This document shows positions 55,680-64,000 of a stretch of DNA of 64,000 bases, piece by piece (position 1 is the stretch's first letter; each line of letters begins with the position of its first letter). Origin of the DNA: Dichetophora obliterata. Lineage: Eukaryota > Arthropoda > Insecta > Diptera > Sciomyzidae. Made by a program: the position numbers and the translations under genes. The notes beneath the pieces are model-generated. The model saw only the letters and a list, made by a program, of their open reading frames with translations, made no database searches and was not told the DNA's origin. The stretch spans positions 59,786,330 through 59,850,329 of the forward strand of contig OY986437.1 in assembly GCA_963920525.1 (NCBI GenBank), given 5' to 3'.

Positions 55680-58490
55680 TGTTGTGGAAAAACTTATAGA
55701 ACTTATAGAACTAGAAAATAATAGAACGCTCAATGATTGTTTTCTTAAAGCTGTTCCGCAAAGGAAAGCCTCCTTGACATCGGGTCTGGTATGGTATACA
55801 AATGAATTAAGAAAAATGAGGAATTTGAAATCTAAATACTATAAAAAATATCAAAAAACACATAACATATGTGATTTTGGATGCTATACCTCGATTAAAT
55901 ACAGTTATCAACAGTTTGGCAAACAATCCTATAATACCTACTTAACAAAAGTAAAATTAAACATCAAATCTGATGCTAAATCCTTCTGGAACTTTGTTAA
56001 CACAAAACGCAAGATTGATTCCTATCCTTCTTTTATGAAGTATAATTCGGTTGAGTCTGATAATGATAATAGTATTTGCAATCTTTTTGCTGACTTTTTC
56101 AAGTCGACTTATTCATCATCGTCCTATGATTATTTAAGTTATCCTTTCAATATTCAATCTGGGGATATATATTTCCCAATAATTGACACTAACACAGTCT
56201 TATCATTTTTAAAAAATATTAAAACATCATATAAAAGTGGTCCTGATAACATACCTTCGTGTTTATTAAAATACTGCTGTGAAGAATTAGTAACTCCAAT
56301 CTCTTTACTATTTACTTCATCATTAAAATCCTGCTATTTTCCTGCACCCTGGAAGCATTCATTTATCATTCCGCTGCATAAATCCGGAAATAGGTCTTTA
56401 ATTGATAACTACCGTGGCATCGCAAAATTGAGCGCTTTGCCTAAACTTTTAGAGGCAATTGTTACATCACGACTATCGCATAGCGTTAAATCTATAATGT
56501 CTCCTTTCCAACATGGATTCCTTTCTGGAAAATCCACTGTTACTAACTTTCTCGAATTTACATCAAAAACTATAGAAAACTTTGGAAAAGGCATGCAGAT
56601 TGATGTTATTTACACGGATTTTAGCAAAGCTTTTGACGTTGTAAATCACAAACTATTGATCTTAAAATTACATCTTGTTGGATTTCCTATACCGTTGGTA
56701 AAGTGAATTGAATCTTACTTAAGCAATAGAACACAATCTGTTCTTTTTAAGCTCATGAAATCACACGAGTTTCCTGTTACTTCAGGAGTACCTCAAGGAA
56801 GTCATCTTGGGCCTCTTCTGTTTCTACTTTTTATAAACGATTTGCAATCTGTCATAATGCATTCCAGCATCTTAATGTTTGCTGACGACGTCAAAATCTT
56901 CCTTTCTTTTAAAAATGATAATGACGCTGTATTTTTGCAAGCCGACATAGATCATCTTCAAAACTGGTGCAAAACGAACCGTATGAACCTCAACATGAAG
57001 AAATGCAAGCATATGTCTTTCTCGCGCAAACCACCAAATAAATGTACCTTCAAAATTTGTGGTTATCCATTGGAGTCCTTAGATAGCTTCAATGATCTTG
57101 GAGTTACAATGGATCCTAAACTACGCTTTAATATTCATGTAAATAAAATAATAAATAGAGTAAATAGTACTTTAGGATTTATTAAACGTTGGGCAAAAGA
57201 GTTTAATGATCCTTTCATAACGAAAACCTTATTCACTTCCCTAGTGCGGCCTATCTTAGAATACGCTTCAGTTGTTTGGTGCCCACGATACGGTTGTTAC
57301 ATAGACGACATTGAATCAGTGCAGAAACAATTTCTTTTGTTTTGCTTAAGCTATCTTTATTGTAATACTGATTTTCACTTACCACCTTATGAATATCGGT
57401 TACAACTCTTAAATCTTCCTTCTTTAAAAAATCGGAGAATTATGATAAATGCTTGTTGGATTTTAAAACTTTTACATGGCTATGTAAACAGTCCATATTC
57501 ATTGAGTAAAATATATTTTAATATTCCTCTTCGTCCTAGAAGATCTTTTGAGTTACTCCACATGAACTTTTGTAGAACTAATTATTTGCAAAATGAACCT
57601 CTTAGAAGCGCTTGCGGTGATTTTAATTTTGTATCTGATGTTATATCCTTAAGTGAATCCATGGACTCAATCAAACATAAAATTATAGATTACCTGCAGT
57701 ACCGTCGTTGATTATGTAAAGTTCTTTCAAACATATATCTGATGCATCTGGTGATTTGTAAACACATTAATATAACAATCTAAATGGATAAATGGACCTA
57801 AGCGTAAAATGGAAAATTTTGATGATAAACCTGCGATCTTCAGTTGCCTCATATCTTCATGATGATAGTAACTACACTTGTCGACGGTACCGTGGTGTCT
57901 TGGTGTCTTTTTACCTCTTGAAACACTACGTTAGATCGATTTGTAATATATTAATATGAGTGGCCGATAAGACCTAGTGTGTCTTGGTGCCTGCGTTCGC
58001 AACTGGTTTTCTTTATTTTATGAAAATTAGTTTGGTGAAGTTGACCTAGTTTGTCGAGTAACCACCCTGTCAAGCCAGGATTTCACCGGCTTCAGGGAGA
58101 CAGAACGATATATATTATATATATACCTATTGGAGTGGTGTTTTATTGGGTATGAGACCTTGTTTGTCACACGACTCCGCCGTATACAAAAATTGTTGCT
58201 AACTTGACCTTGTTTGTCTTGAATACGCAACCCTGCTATGCTGTCTGATTTTATCGATTTTGACTTAACTTTTTTTCTATTATTTTTTATACTTTAATAA
58301 AATTATATACTTTAAGCAATTTACTAAAACTTTTTAGTTTGTTAAAAATACATTATTTCATTCAAAATCATACTTTATATTTTTGAATTGTATTAAATAT
58401 CTTATTTTATAATTTTAAATTTGCTATAAAACCTGTTAAGGTTTAGCAATCAAGTAAATAAATAAAAATAAAAAATAAAAATAAAATAAA
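55680..58490 (+). mobile_element. Jockey-like LINE, 5' truncated, RT almost intact
   Basis: From about 55737 the + strand encodes the linker (VPQRKASLTSGLVWYTNELR), RT finger blocks (NYRGIAKLSALPKLLEAI), motif A (TDFSKAFDVVNHKLL at 56614) and GFPIPLVK. After one TGA codon at 56704-56706, where related copies have tryptophan, it continues without a break to 57711: GVPQGSHLGPLLF, catalytic FADD at 56878-56889, and the C-terminal domain to YLQYRR. The endonuclease is missing. About 740 bp of 3' untranslated sequence end in an AAATAAAAATAAA-type tail at 58450-58490. It is the youngest-looking LINE here and similar to the copies at 17890 and 47607. Confidence 0.9.
57900..58220 (+). repeat. Repeated motif in the LINE 3' UTR
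   Basis: GACCT-A/T-GTKTGTC occurs at about 57971, 58045, 58159 and 58206, with related GGTGTCTTGGTGTC at 57893. The spacing is irregular, 47 to 114 bp. Confidence 0.6.
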
Positions 58491-58751
58491 ACTATTCAAA
58501 GCCAAAAATGGCTTTTTAATGTTCTTTCATAAGGTATGCATAAATGTAGGGTTGATTTTAAGTTTCTATCGTAAAAATTTAAAAACCTTTTATACGATCG
58601 AAAAATCAAGCTATCACAAAAATTTAAGATTTATTTTGTTTATTTTTATTCATTTTGTATTTTTGTAATGCATAAAAAGTAATGGTGTAGTGAAAAAATC
58701 ATGACAATTTCCCAATTCGTTTCTGAGTTATACTCTCAAATACCCCTTTAA

Positions 58752-61423
58752 CCCTTTGAGGACCATAAGCCTTTGGGGAATTTTCTTTTAGAATCTTGGC
58801 ATTAACAACGCTAATTGAGATTCAACTAAGGCAAAAATACAAAAAAAAAAATAGAAAAGTATTTTCCGTTATGTAGTTTTTTAATGGGACATATATGTCC
58901 CTATGGTCCTTAAGGGAGTCTAAAATCTTGTTTTTATGTTACATTGGTTTTAGTGTTTTTTTCAAAGATATTTACATTTTTCTTGTAAAATTGTACTCTT
59001 AATAACTAATTATGTCTGATTATGGTAGTCTGTAAAACAATTACGATTATTTGTGCAACACAGATGCACCTTACATGCATTACAATAGTTGTTGGTGCGA
59101 TTTTCAACCTTTTGTTTAGAGCAATGGACACATCTCTTTCTTATGTCGCCTTTGAGCATGGAGTGCAATATATCCAACCTCTTGTCAGCAGCAGTTTTAG
59201 ATTTCTGAAATATTCGATTTCCTCTCGTTCGCATAGAATAGTCACCGATCAAGTTTTTTGCAACCAATCTTCTGTAGTCAAGAGAGTTCAGCTGCGATCC
59301 TTCCACAAGATTTTTTGCTTTACATTCGGTATTAATTACAAAGGCATTGTTCACGCTTATATCAAACATATCAAAAAACAACCGAAGATAGTATTTAATT
59401 TTAGATTTACGGTCTAGTTCATAGAAAGACTTGCGTTGATCCATTAAATCTACCCCTCCCATATTTTTATTGTAGTGTGTAATGGCTTTTGGGCATGTTA
59501 CGCTTATTTTCGCAGCACTACCGGCGATGCGACGTTTTACAATATCCGTCTCCGAAGGCGAAAGGAAATTTGTAAGGAGAGTTACCCCTCTGTTATCCAT
59601 CCACTTTATGAATGATATGCCTTGAAAACTTTGTATGCAAATATCACCTCTTTTCATATTTCTATCGGCTGCCACACATTTTGGAATTTGTTTTCGGTTG
59701 CTTCGAACTGTTCCGCAACACTTAATTTGGCGTTTTTTCAATTCGTACTGCAGCAATGGTGAGTTGAAAAGGTTGTCAATATATATTTCGGAGCCCAAGC
59801 CTTTGATCTTTTCAGTCAACTGAAGCTTAATTGATTCAACTAGGCCATATTGAGTTCCAGACTCTTTTTTACCAGAATACAGATCAAATTCAAATAAATA
59901 ACCAGTAGCTGAGTCACATATACACCACATCTTAAATCCCCATTTTATTGGTTTATTTTTTATGTACTGTTTCATAGCATTATGACCTTTAAATTTAACC
60001 ATATGTTCATCAATTGATTGTTTGTATGTGTTCTTCATTGCGCATTGAAATGCTTCATTGAAATGCTCTATGAGAGGTCTGACCTTATAGGCCCGATCAG
60101 TCGTATTTGCTTGATCTTCATTATTGGCGAAGTGCAAATTACGGCGTATTTCTTCAAATCTATTTCTGGTCATGACATTTTTTACAAACGGTACACCCAT
60201 ATGAGAATCTTCTGACCAGTTATCACGAATTGACGGTAAAACATGATATGTCATTACCAGATTTATGCCAAGAAATGCCTGCAAATCATCAGTGGTAAGA
60301 TCGAAAACCCTTCGATTTTGCTCAGCATATCTTAGTGATTCTCGAACTAATAATTTAAGCAAAAAATCAAAGTTACAACTCAATTCGAAGATTTGAAATG
60401 GCGGCAGTTTAGTATTGAGATCGTTAACATCGCAAATTTGCACTTTTCCAAATTCATAATCATTATCAGTAAAAATGTTTGGAACGTATGACTTTCTCCA
60501 TTTAAACTCTACTACACGTTCACCGATCGATATTCTAGGAAGCTCGCCTACTTGTTTTACAGCGTTATCATCGATTTCACAGAATGTTGCACCTGCGTTT
60601 ACATCTTCTTCAAGGAAAATTTGGTCTTCTTGATCCAACTGTAAACCATCTTCGTCTTCGCTATTATCTGCCATGAGAAATTGAATTATTTCTTCTTCAT
60701 TCAGGAGAAATTCTCTACGACGCGTTGAAGCCATGTTTCTAAAATTTTAATTGTTATAAACATATTTCAGCCTCTACATTTATCATACATACCGAATTAT
60801 ATCAATCAGTAAATTAAATATCACGAATTAGTTTTATATTAATACTTTCATAAGACACAAAACAACACGACTGCTTCTTATAAGTTCGCCAGATAAACTA
60901 ATGATTCAAACAGCTACGACAGCAATTGTTGTTTTCAAGCTTAATAGGGGAAACCCCGTTTTATGGCTTTTACATTATTGCTACGTTAGTTGATTGTCCA
61001 TATGAAGCAGTTACATTCAAATATTTCAAACGCAAAATTATCGTTGACGACCATAGGAACACCCGTGTCCCTTTTCGTTTTTTTCAAAGTTCGCACATGT
61101 TTGTAACAAAATTATACATAAAGTTAATATGAATCAGTAGAATATTGTCTATTTAAACTAAATTGTTGGAGTTTTTTTCTTTAAATTTTTTGGTACACAA
61201 AATAAAACAGTTTCAAAATGCCACTTATACCAGCTGTAAAACATGATTTTCAAACTGCGTAAATACCGTTACAATAACTTTTTTTTACAAAACATTGCTT
61301 CCAATCTTAAAAAACTAACATTTTAATTTCGAATGGCTGAAAAAACCAATACTTTTGTTATTCGCTTTTGATTAAGGCAGATTTAATCTTTTGGGACACA
61401 TGTGTCCCTTTGTCCTCAAAGGG
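58752..61423 (-). mobile_element. piggyBac-type element, structurally complete
   Basis: The terminal repeats CCCTTTGAGGAC and GTCCTCAAAGGG are flanked by TTAA on both sides (58748-58751 and 61424-61427). Between them lies one uninterrupted transposase gene on the minus strand. A subterminal GGGACATATATGTCCC / GGGACACATGTGTCCC palindrome appears near each end (58887 and 61393). Length 2672 bp, normal for the superfamily. Confidence 0.95.
59010..60734 (-). CDS. piggyBac transposase (574 aa), intact
   Basis: An uninterrupted frame starts MASTRRREFLLNEEEIIQFL with an acidic N-terminal stretch (residues 22-57). The DDD catalytic residues are visible as D242 in SIDEHMVKFKG, D320 in IYIDNLFNSP and D429 in NMGGVDLMDQ. 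The C-terminus carries a cysteine-rich zinc-binding domain (residues 535-566: CVHC, CNAC, CC, C, H), which in known piggyBac proteins binds the terminal repeats. The protein would cut and paste at TTAA without leaving a footprint. No stop or frameshift is present, and the termini are intact, so this copy could be active or very recently so. Confidence 0.95.
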   Translation of the reverse strand: MASTRRREFLLNEEEIIQFLMADNSEDEDGLQLDQEDQIFLEEDVNAGATFCEIDDNAVKQVGELPRISIGERVVEFKWRKSYVPNIFTDNDYEFGKVQICDVNDLNTKLPPFQIFELSCNFDFLLKLLVRESLRYAEQNRRVFDLTTDDLQAFLGINLVMTYHVLPSIRDNWSEDSHMGVPFVKNVMTRNRFEEIRRNLHFANNEDQANTTDRAYKVRPLIEHFNEAFQCAMKNTYKQSIDEHMVKFKGHNAMKQYIKNKPIKWGFKMWCICDSATGYLFEFDLYSGKKESGTQYGLVESIKLQLTEKIKGLGSEIYIDNLFNSPLLQYELKKRQIKCCGTVRSNRKQIPKCVAADRNMKRGDICIQSFQGISFIKWMDNRGVTLLTNFLSPSETDIVKRRIAGSAAKISVTCPKAITHYNKNMGGVDLMDQRKSFYELDRKSKIKYYLRLFFDMFDISVNNAFVINTECKAKNLVEGSQLNSLDYRRLVAKNLIGDYSMRTRGNRIFQKSKTAADKRLDILHSMLKGDIRKRCVHCSKQKVENRTNNYCNACKVHLCCTNNRNCFTDYHNQT

Positions 61424-61427
61424 TTAA

Positions 61428-61710
61428 ACACTGCCACAGCAACAACAGCGCCACCTACCGGGACAAACTTTAAAGCAAAACCATCTACAGACCCAGCCGC
61501 ACACACACACTAAATTTCATCAAAATCGGTCCAGCCGTTTAGTAGGAGTTTAATAACAAAGCCATGTACAGAAGAATTTTATACATAAAAATTAACAAAG
61601 TTCGAAGTTAAACAAAAATCTCACAAAAATCATTAAATAAATAAAAATAAATTCAATATTATTTTATGAATTTTATTAGTTGACCTTTAAGTATTTCGTT
61701 GTTGTATATA
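61428..61710. other. Short spacer with a common insect repeat phrase
   Basis: Contains AAATTTCATCAAAATCGGTC then CAGCCGTTTAG, a phrase found in many interspersed insect repeats. No gene and no clear borders. Confidence 0.35.
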
Positions 61711-61712
61711 TA

Positions 61713-63360
61713 CTGTCAGCGTCAAAAGTGAGTAAACACACAAAAAAAATTTAAGTTGTCTTCACTGCATACAAAATAAGCGCAACCAATTAAATGCTAT
61801 AACTATAAATCAAACTTTATTTCATTGTTAACAATTTACACTATTACTATTTTTACAAAAACAATAACAACAATTATTTATTTCGTATCAAACAACAAAC
61901 TTCAATTTTATCGCGTCAAAAGTGAGTAAACACTAACACTGTTCACTGCATTGCAAGGCAAAAAACAGTAATGAAAAATTTTAATATTTAGTTTGACATC
62001 CTTTTGTTTTAATTACTTCTTCTAAACGTCGAGGCATTGATTCCACCAACTTTGCCGTGTAATTTGCAGGTATTTTGTTCCACTCCTCAACAATGACCGT
62101 TTTGAGCATTTCCTTGCTTGTAATTTTTCTTTTTCTGATCTGCTGATCTAGATAATCCCATAAATTCTCTATGGGATTTAGATCAGGCGATTGCGGAGGG
62201 TGGTCAAGTTGTTTTGGCGTTCTATATAATAACCACTCCTTTACCATCAAGGCGGTATGCTTTGGATCGTTGTCCTGTTGAAAGATCCAACGATCCGGCA
62301 AACCTAACTTTTCAACACTGGGCTGTAAATTTCTTTGTAAAATGTTCAAATAATCTTGTTTATTCATTTTGCTTTCAATGAACTCAAGATTCCCTACTCC
62401 TGAAGCCGCAAAACAACCCCACACCATGACGGAGCCTCCACCGAATTTTACTGTGCTCTGAATATTTTGCTCATCAAACGCTGTGTTTCTTTTTCGCCAT
62501 ATTTTACAAACTTTTTTGGCGCCGAAAATTTCAAACTTACTCTCGTCAGTAAATAGAACGGTTTTCCAAAAAGAAATATCACAATTTTTGTATTTTTTAG
62601 CAAAATTTAAGCGCTTTTCTTTATTCACTTTTGAAATGAAAGGCTTTCTTCTAGGACAACGGCCAAAATAGCCTTTATTATGAAGTGCACGACGCACAGT
62701 ACTTGCGCTTACAGGCTTGCCTTCCTCCGCTGTAATTGTTTCTGCTATTTTGACAGCACTACTGCTTGCGTTCCCCTTTACCTCTGCAACGATACGACGA
62801 ACTGCTCGATCGTTTAAGCGCTTTGGTCGGCCTGGTCGCTCGAAATTATCAATTTTCTTAAACTTATTATATTTGTCTATAATTTTTTTTACTGAAGTGT
62901 GGTTTCTATTCACTATTTTCCCGATTTCACGGAAAGACTTGCCTTTTTTATGCAAGTCCAATATTATTTTGCGAGTTTCAATAGAAATTTCTTTTCGCAT
63001 TGTTAAAAACGACATGAAGCAACATGAACAAGAATAATACTAATTAAGGAGATGGAACAAATAAAATTAAATGCATCAAAGAGACCTTTAACGGTATATG
63101 CAACGGTTTTTCTTATTGCAATGCAATGAACAGTGTTAGTGTTTACTTACTTTTGACGCGATTAAACTGGAGTTTTTGGTTTGGAGCGAAAAAAATTATT
63201 GTTGTTGTTGTTTTTGAAAATATAGAAATAGTGCAAATTGTTAAAAATGACATAAAGTTTGATTTATAGCTATAACATTTATTTGGTTGCGCTTATTTTT
63301 TGTGCAGTAAAGACAACTTAATTTTTTTTTTGTGTGTTTACTCACTTTTGACGCTGACAG
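61713..63360 (-). mobile_element. Tc1-like DD34E element, complete, long IR/DR termini
   Basis: Inverted repeats of about 245 bp (61713-61957 and 63117-63360) are flanked by TA (61711-61712 and 63361-63362). Each repeat holds GCGTCAAAAGTGAGTAAACA at its outer end and again at its inner end, 204 bp further in. This direct-repeat layout (IR/DR) is known from Sleeping Beauty-type and some other Tc1 elements. The gene between is intact. Confidence 0.95.
61981..63015 (-). CDS. Tc1-like transposase (344 aa), intact
   Basis: An unbroken frame. The natural start may be the sixth codon (MRKEISIETR). Residues 6-50 and 65-125 form the paired-type helix-turn-helix DNA-binding domains, joined by GRPKR (62-66). 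The DDE triad is D157 in LFTDESKFEIFG, D248 in FQQDNDPKHT and E283 in SPDLNPIENLWDYL, with exactly 34 residues between the last two. FGGGSVMVWG at 191-200 is the usual glycine-rich box. With matching long terminal repeats it may be mobile. Confidence 0.95.
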   Translation of the reverse strand: MSFLTMRKEISIETRKIILDLHKKGKSFREIGKIVNRNHTSVKKIIDKYNKFKKIDNFERPGRPKRLNDRAVRRIVAEVKGNASSSAVKIAETITAEEGKPVSASTVRRALHNKGYFGRCPRRKPFISKVNKEKRLNFAKKYKNCDISFWKTVLFTDESKFEIFGAKKVCKIWRKRNTAFDEQNIQSTVKFGGGSVMVWGCFAASGVGNLEFIESKMNKQDYLNILQRNLQPSVEKLGLPDRWIFQQDNDPKHTALMVKEWLLYRTPKQLDHPPQSPDLNPIENLWDYLDQQIRKRKITSKEMLKTVIVEEWNKIPANYTAKLVESMPRRLEEVIKTKGCQTKY

Positions 63361-63362
63361 TA

Positions 63363-63634
63363 TATTGTTTTGGCTCTAGGTCTGCGATTCAATTAATAAT
63401 AAGAAAAAAGAAGAAAAAAACTTCTCTTTGGATTTTTTAATTTTTATATTTTGTTGTTATTTTTCGCTATTCATCTTCAGGAGACTATAAGACAAAAATT
63501 AAACAAGAAAAAACTTACATTAATGTCACAAAATAAAAAAATTTTTAAGAACATTAATTGAATTTAGAATTTTGAAAAAAGAAAAATTAAACATTTGAAT
63601 AAATTATATTTACATTTTATATTTTTCACATTTA
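63363..63634 (-). other. Probable 3' untranslated part of the Penelope-like element
   Basis: On the minus strand this contains CTCCTGAAGATGAATAGCG, like the CCTGAAGATG phrase that commonly follows the coding region of Penelope-like elements. Otherwise AT-rich. Confidence 0.45.
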
Positions 63635-64000
63635 CTAAGAATTTTCACAAATTTCGTTGCTGTTGTCTTTGTTTGTTTGATGTTGACTGATTTTTGGCTG
63701 TTGATGTTTTATGTCTATTCTCTTTTGTCCATATTTCTTTATCAGATGGCGATATGTTTGCGCGCATTTTTCCGTGTCAATCTTGTAATTTAATCTCTTT
63801 TCCACTGGAACGTTAATGATATGTAACATTTCTAAAGTTAGTGTTCGGTGGTAATGACTCTCATGCTGTATTCTCTCTCATGAGTATTTCCACTTCGTCT
63901 AAGTTCGCTACATGTCCAGTTCTTGTACAGTGAGCTGCTAGCGCTGTTTTTTGTTCAATTGGTCTGTGTGTTGCTTTTTGGTCTGATTTGTGTGCTGATA
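63635..64000 (-). pseudogene. Penelope-like element, GIY-YIG endonuclease end (runs off window)
   Basis: Reading leftward from base 64000 the minus strand gives SAHKSDQKATHRPIEQKTAL, AAHCTRTGHVANLDEVEIL, then after a frameshift near 63870 TLTLEMLHIINVPVEKRLN. This order (H-KSD...ALA-H...GH--NLD-V-IL...EMLHI) is the C-terminal half of the GIY-YIG endonuclease of Penelope-like elements. The GIY and YIG motifs and the reverse transcriptase would lie beyond the right edge. Confidence 0.7.

Overview
The window is a piece of a fly (Diptera, probably Schizophora) nuclear genome. It is AT-rich and dense in transposons. The only host genes I can support are two tandem insect odorant receptors (7tm_6 family). 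The transposon mix (a rosa-like mariner with DD41D-type spacing, zf-MYM-type hATs, piggyBac, a Kolobok-like element, Jockey-like LINEs, a Penelope-like element) fits a tephritid or related fly. The species cannot be fixed from this sequence alone.

Host genes. Receptor A lies on the + strand. The end of an upstream exon is at 1-85 and the last exon is at 10699-11116, with a 10.6 kb intron between them. Receptor B is complete on the + strand: TATA box at 16690, exon 1 at 16735-17513, exon 2 at 27700-28117, intron 10.2 kb, 398 residues. Both introns interrupt the same codon (phase 2). The last exons are very similar and differ largely at silent sites, so both copies look constrained. The intron insertions differ between the two genes, so the introns filled up after the duplication. 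Just upstream of receptor B about 100 bp of promoter DNA is tandemly duplicated, and only the proximal copy carries a TATA box.

Intron of receptor A (86-10698): a decayed rosa-like mariner (919-2173), three near-perfect hairpin elements (3022-3813), an hAT transposase relic (about 5541-6360), a 41-bp minisatellite (7042-7213), a 526-bp TIR element (8549-9074) and an 85-bp dimeric tandem array (9616-10470). Between the genes: small TIR elements and a LINE relic. Intron of receptor B: a LINE that lost its polymerase core (about 17890-20500) and an internally deleted hAT (24150-26975) with two smaller elements inside it.

28118-64000 holds no host gene I can support and is almost entirely layered transposons. 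An hAT copy spans 29745-41309. It was enlarged by a Kolobok-like element with a nearly complete transposase (29936-33071), a TA-flanked element with a palindromic 60-bp repeat (34716-35580), a tRNA-derived SINE, and a foldback element (36766-41184). The foldback in turn holds a 1-kb TIR element and a Tc1-like element, and a LINE inserted into the Tc1 terminal repeat. Next comes a TA-flanked TIR element that carries a tRNA-Val-like promoter unit (41451-41873), then LINE relics, then a second nest of three elements (50271-53182).

The right end holds the youngest elements: a LINE with a single nonsense codon in the polymerase region (about 55680-58490), a structurally complete piggyBac (58752-61423, 574-residue transposase), a complete Tc1-like DD34E element with about 245-bp IR/DR termini (61713-63360, 344-residue transposase), and the end of a Penelope-like element running off the window.
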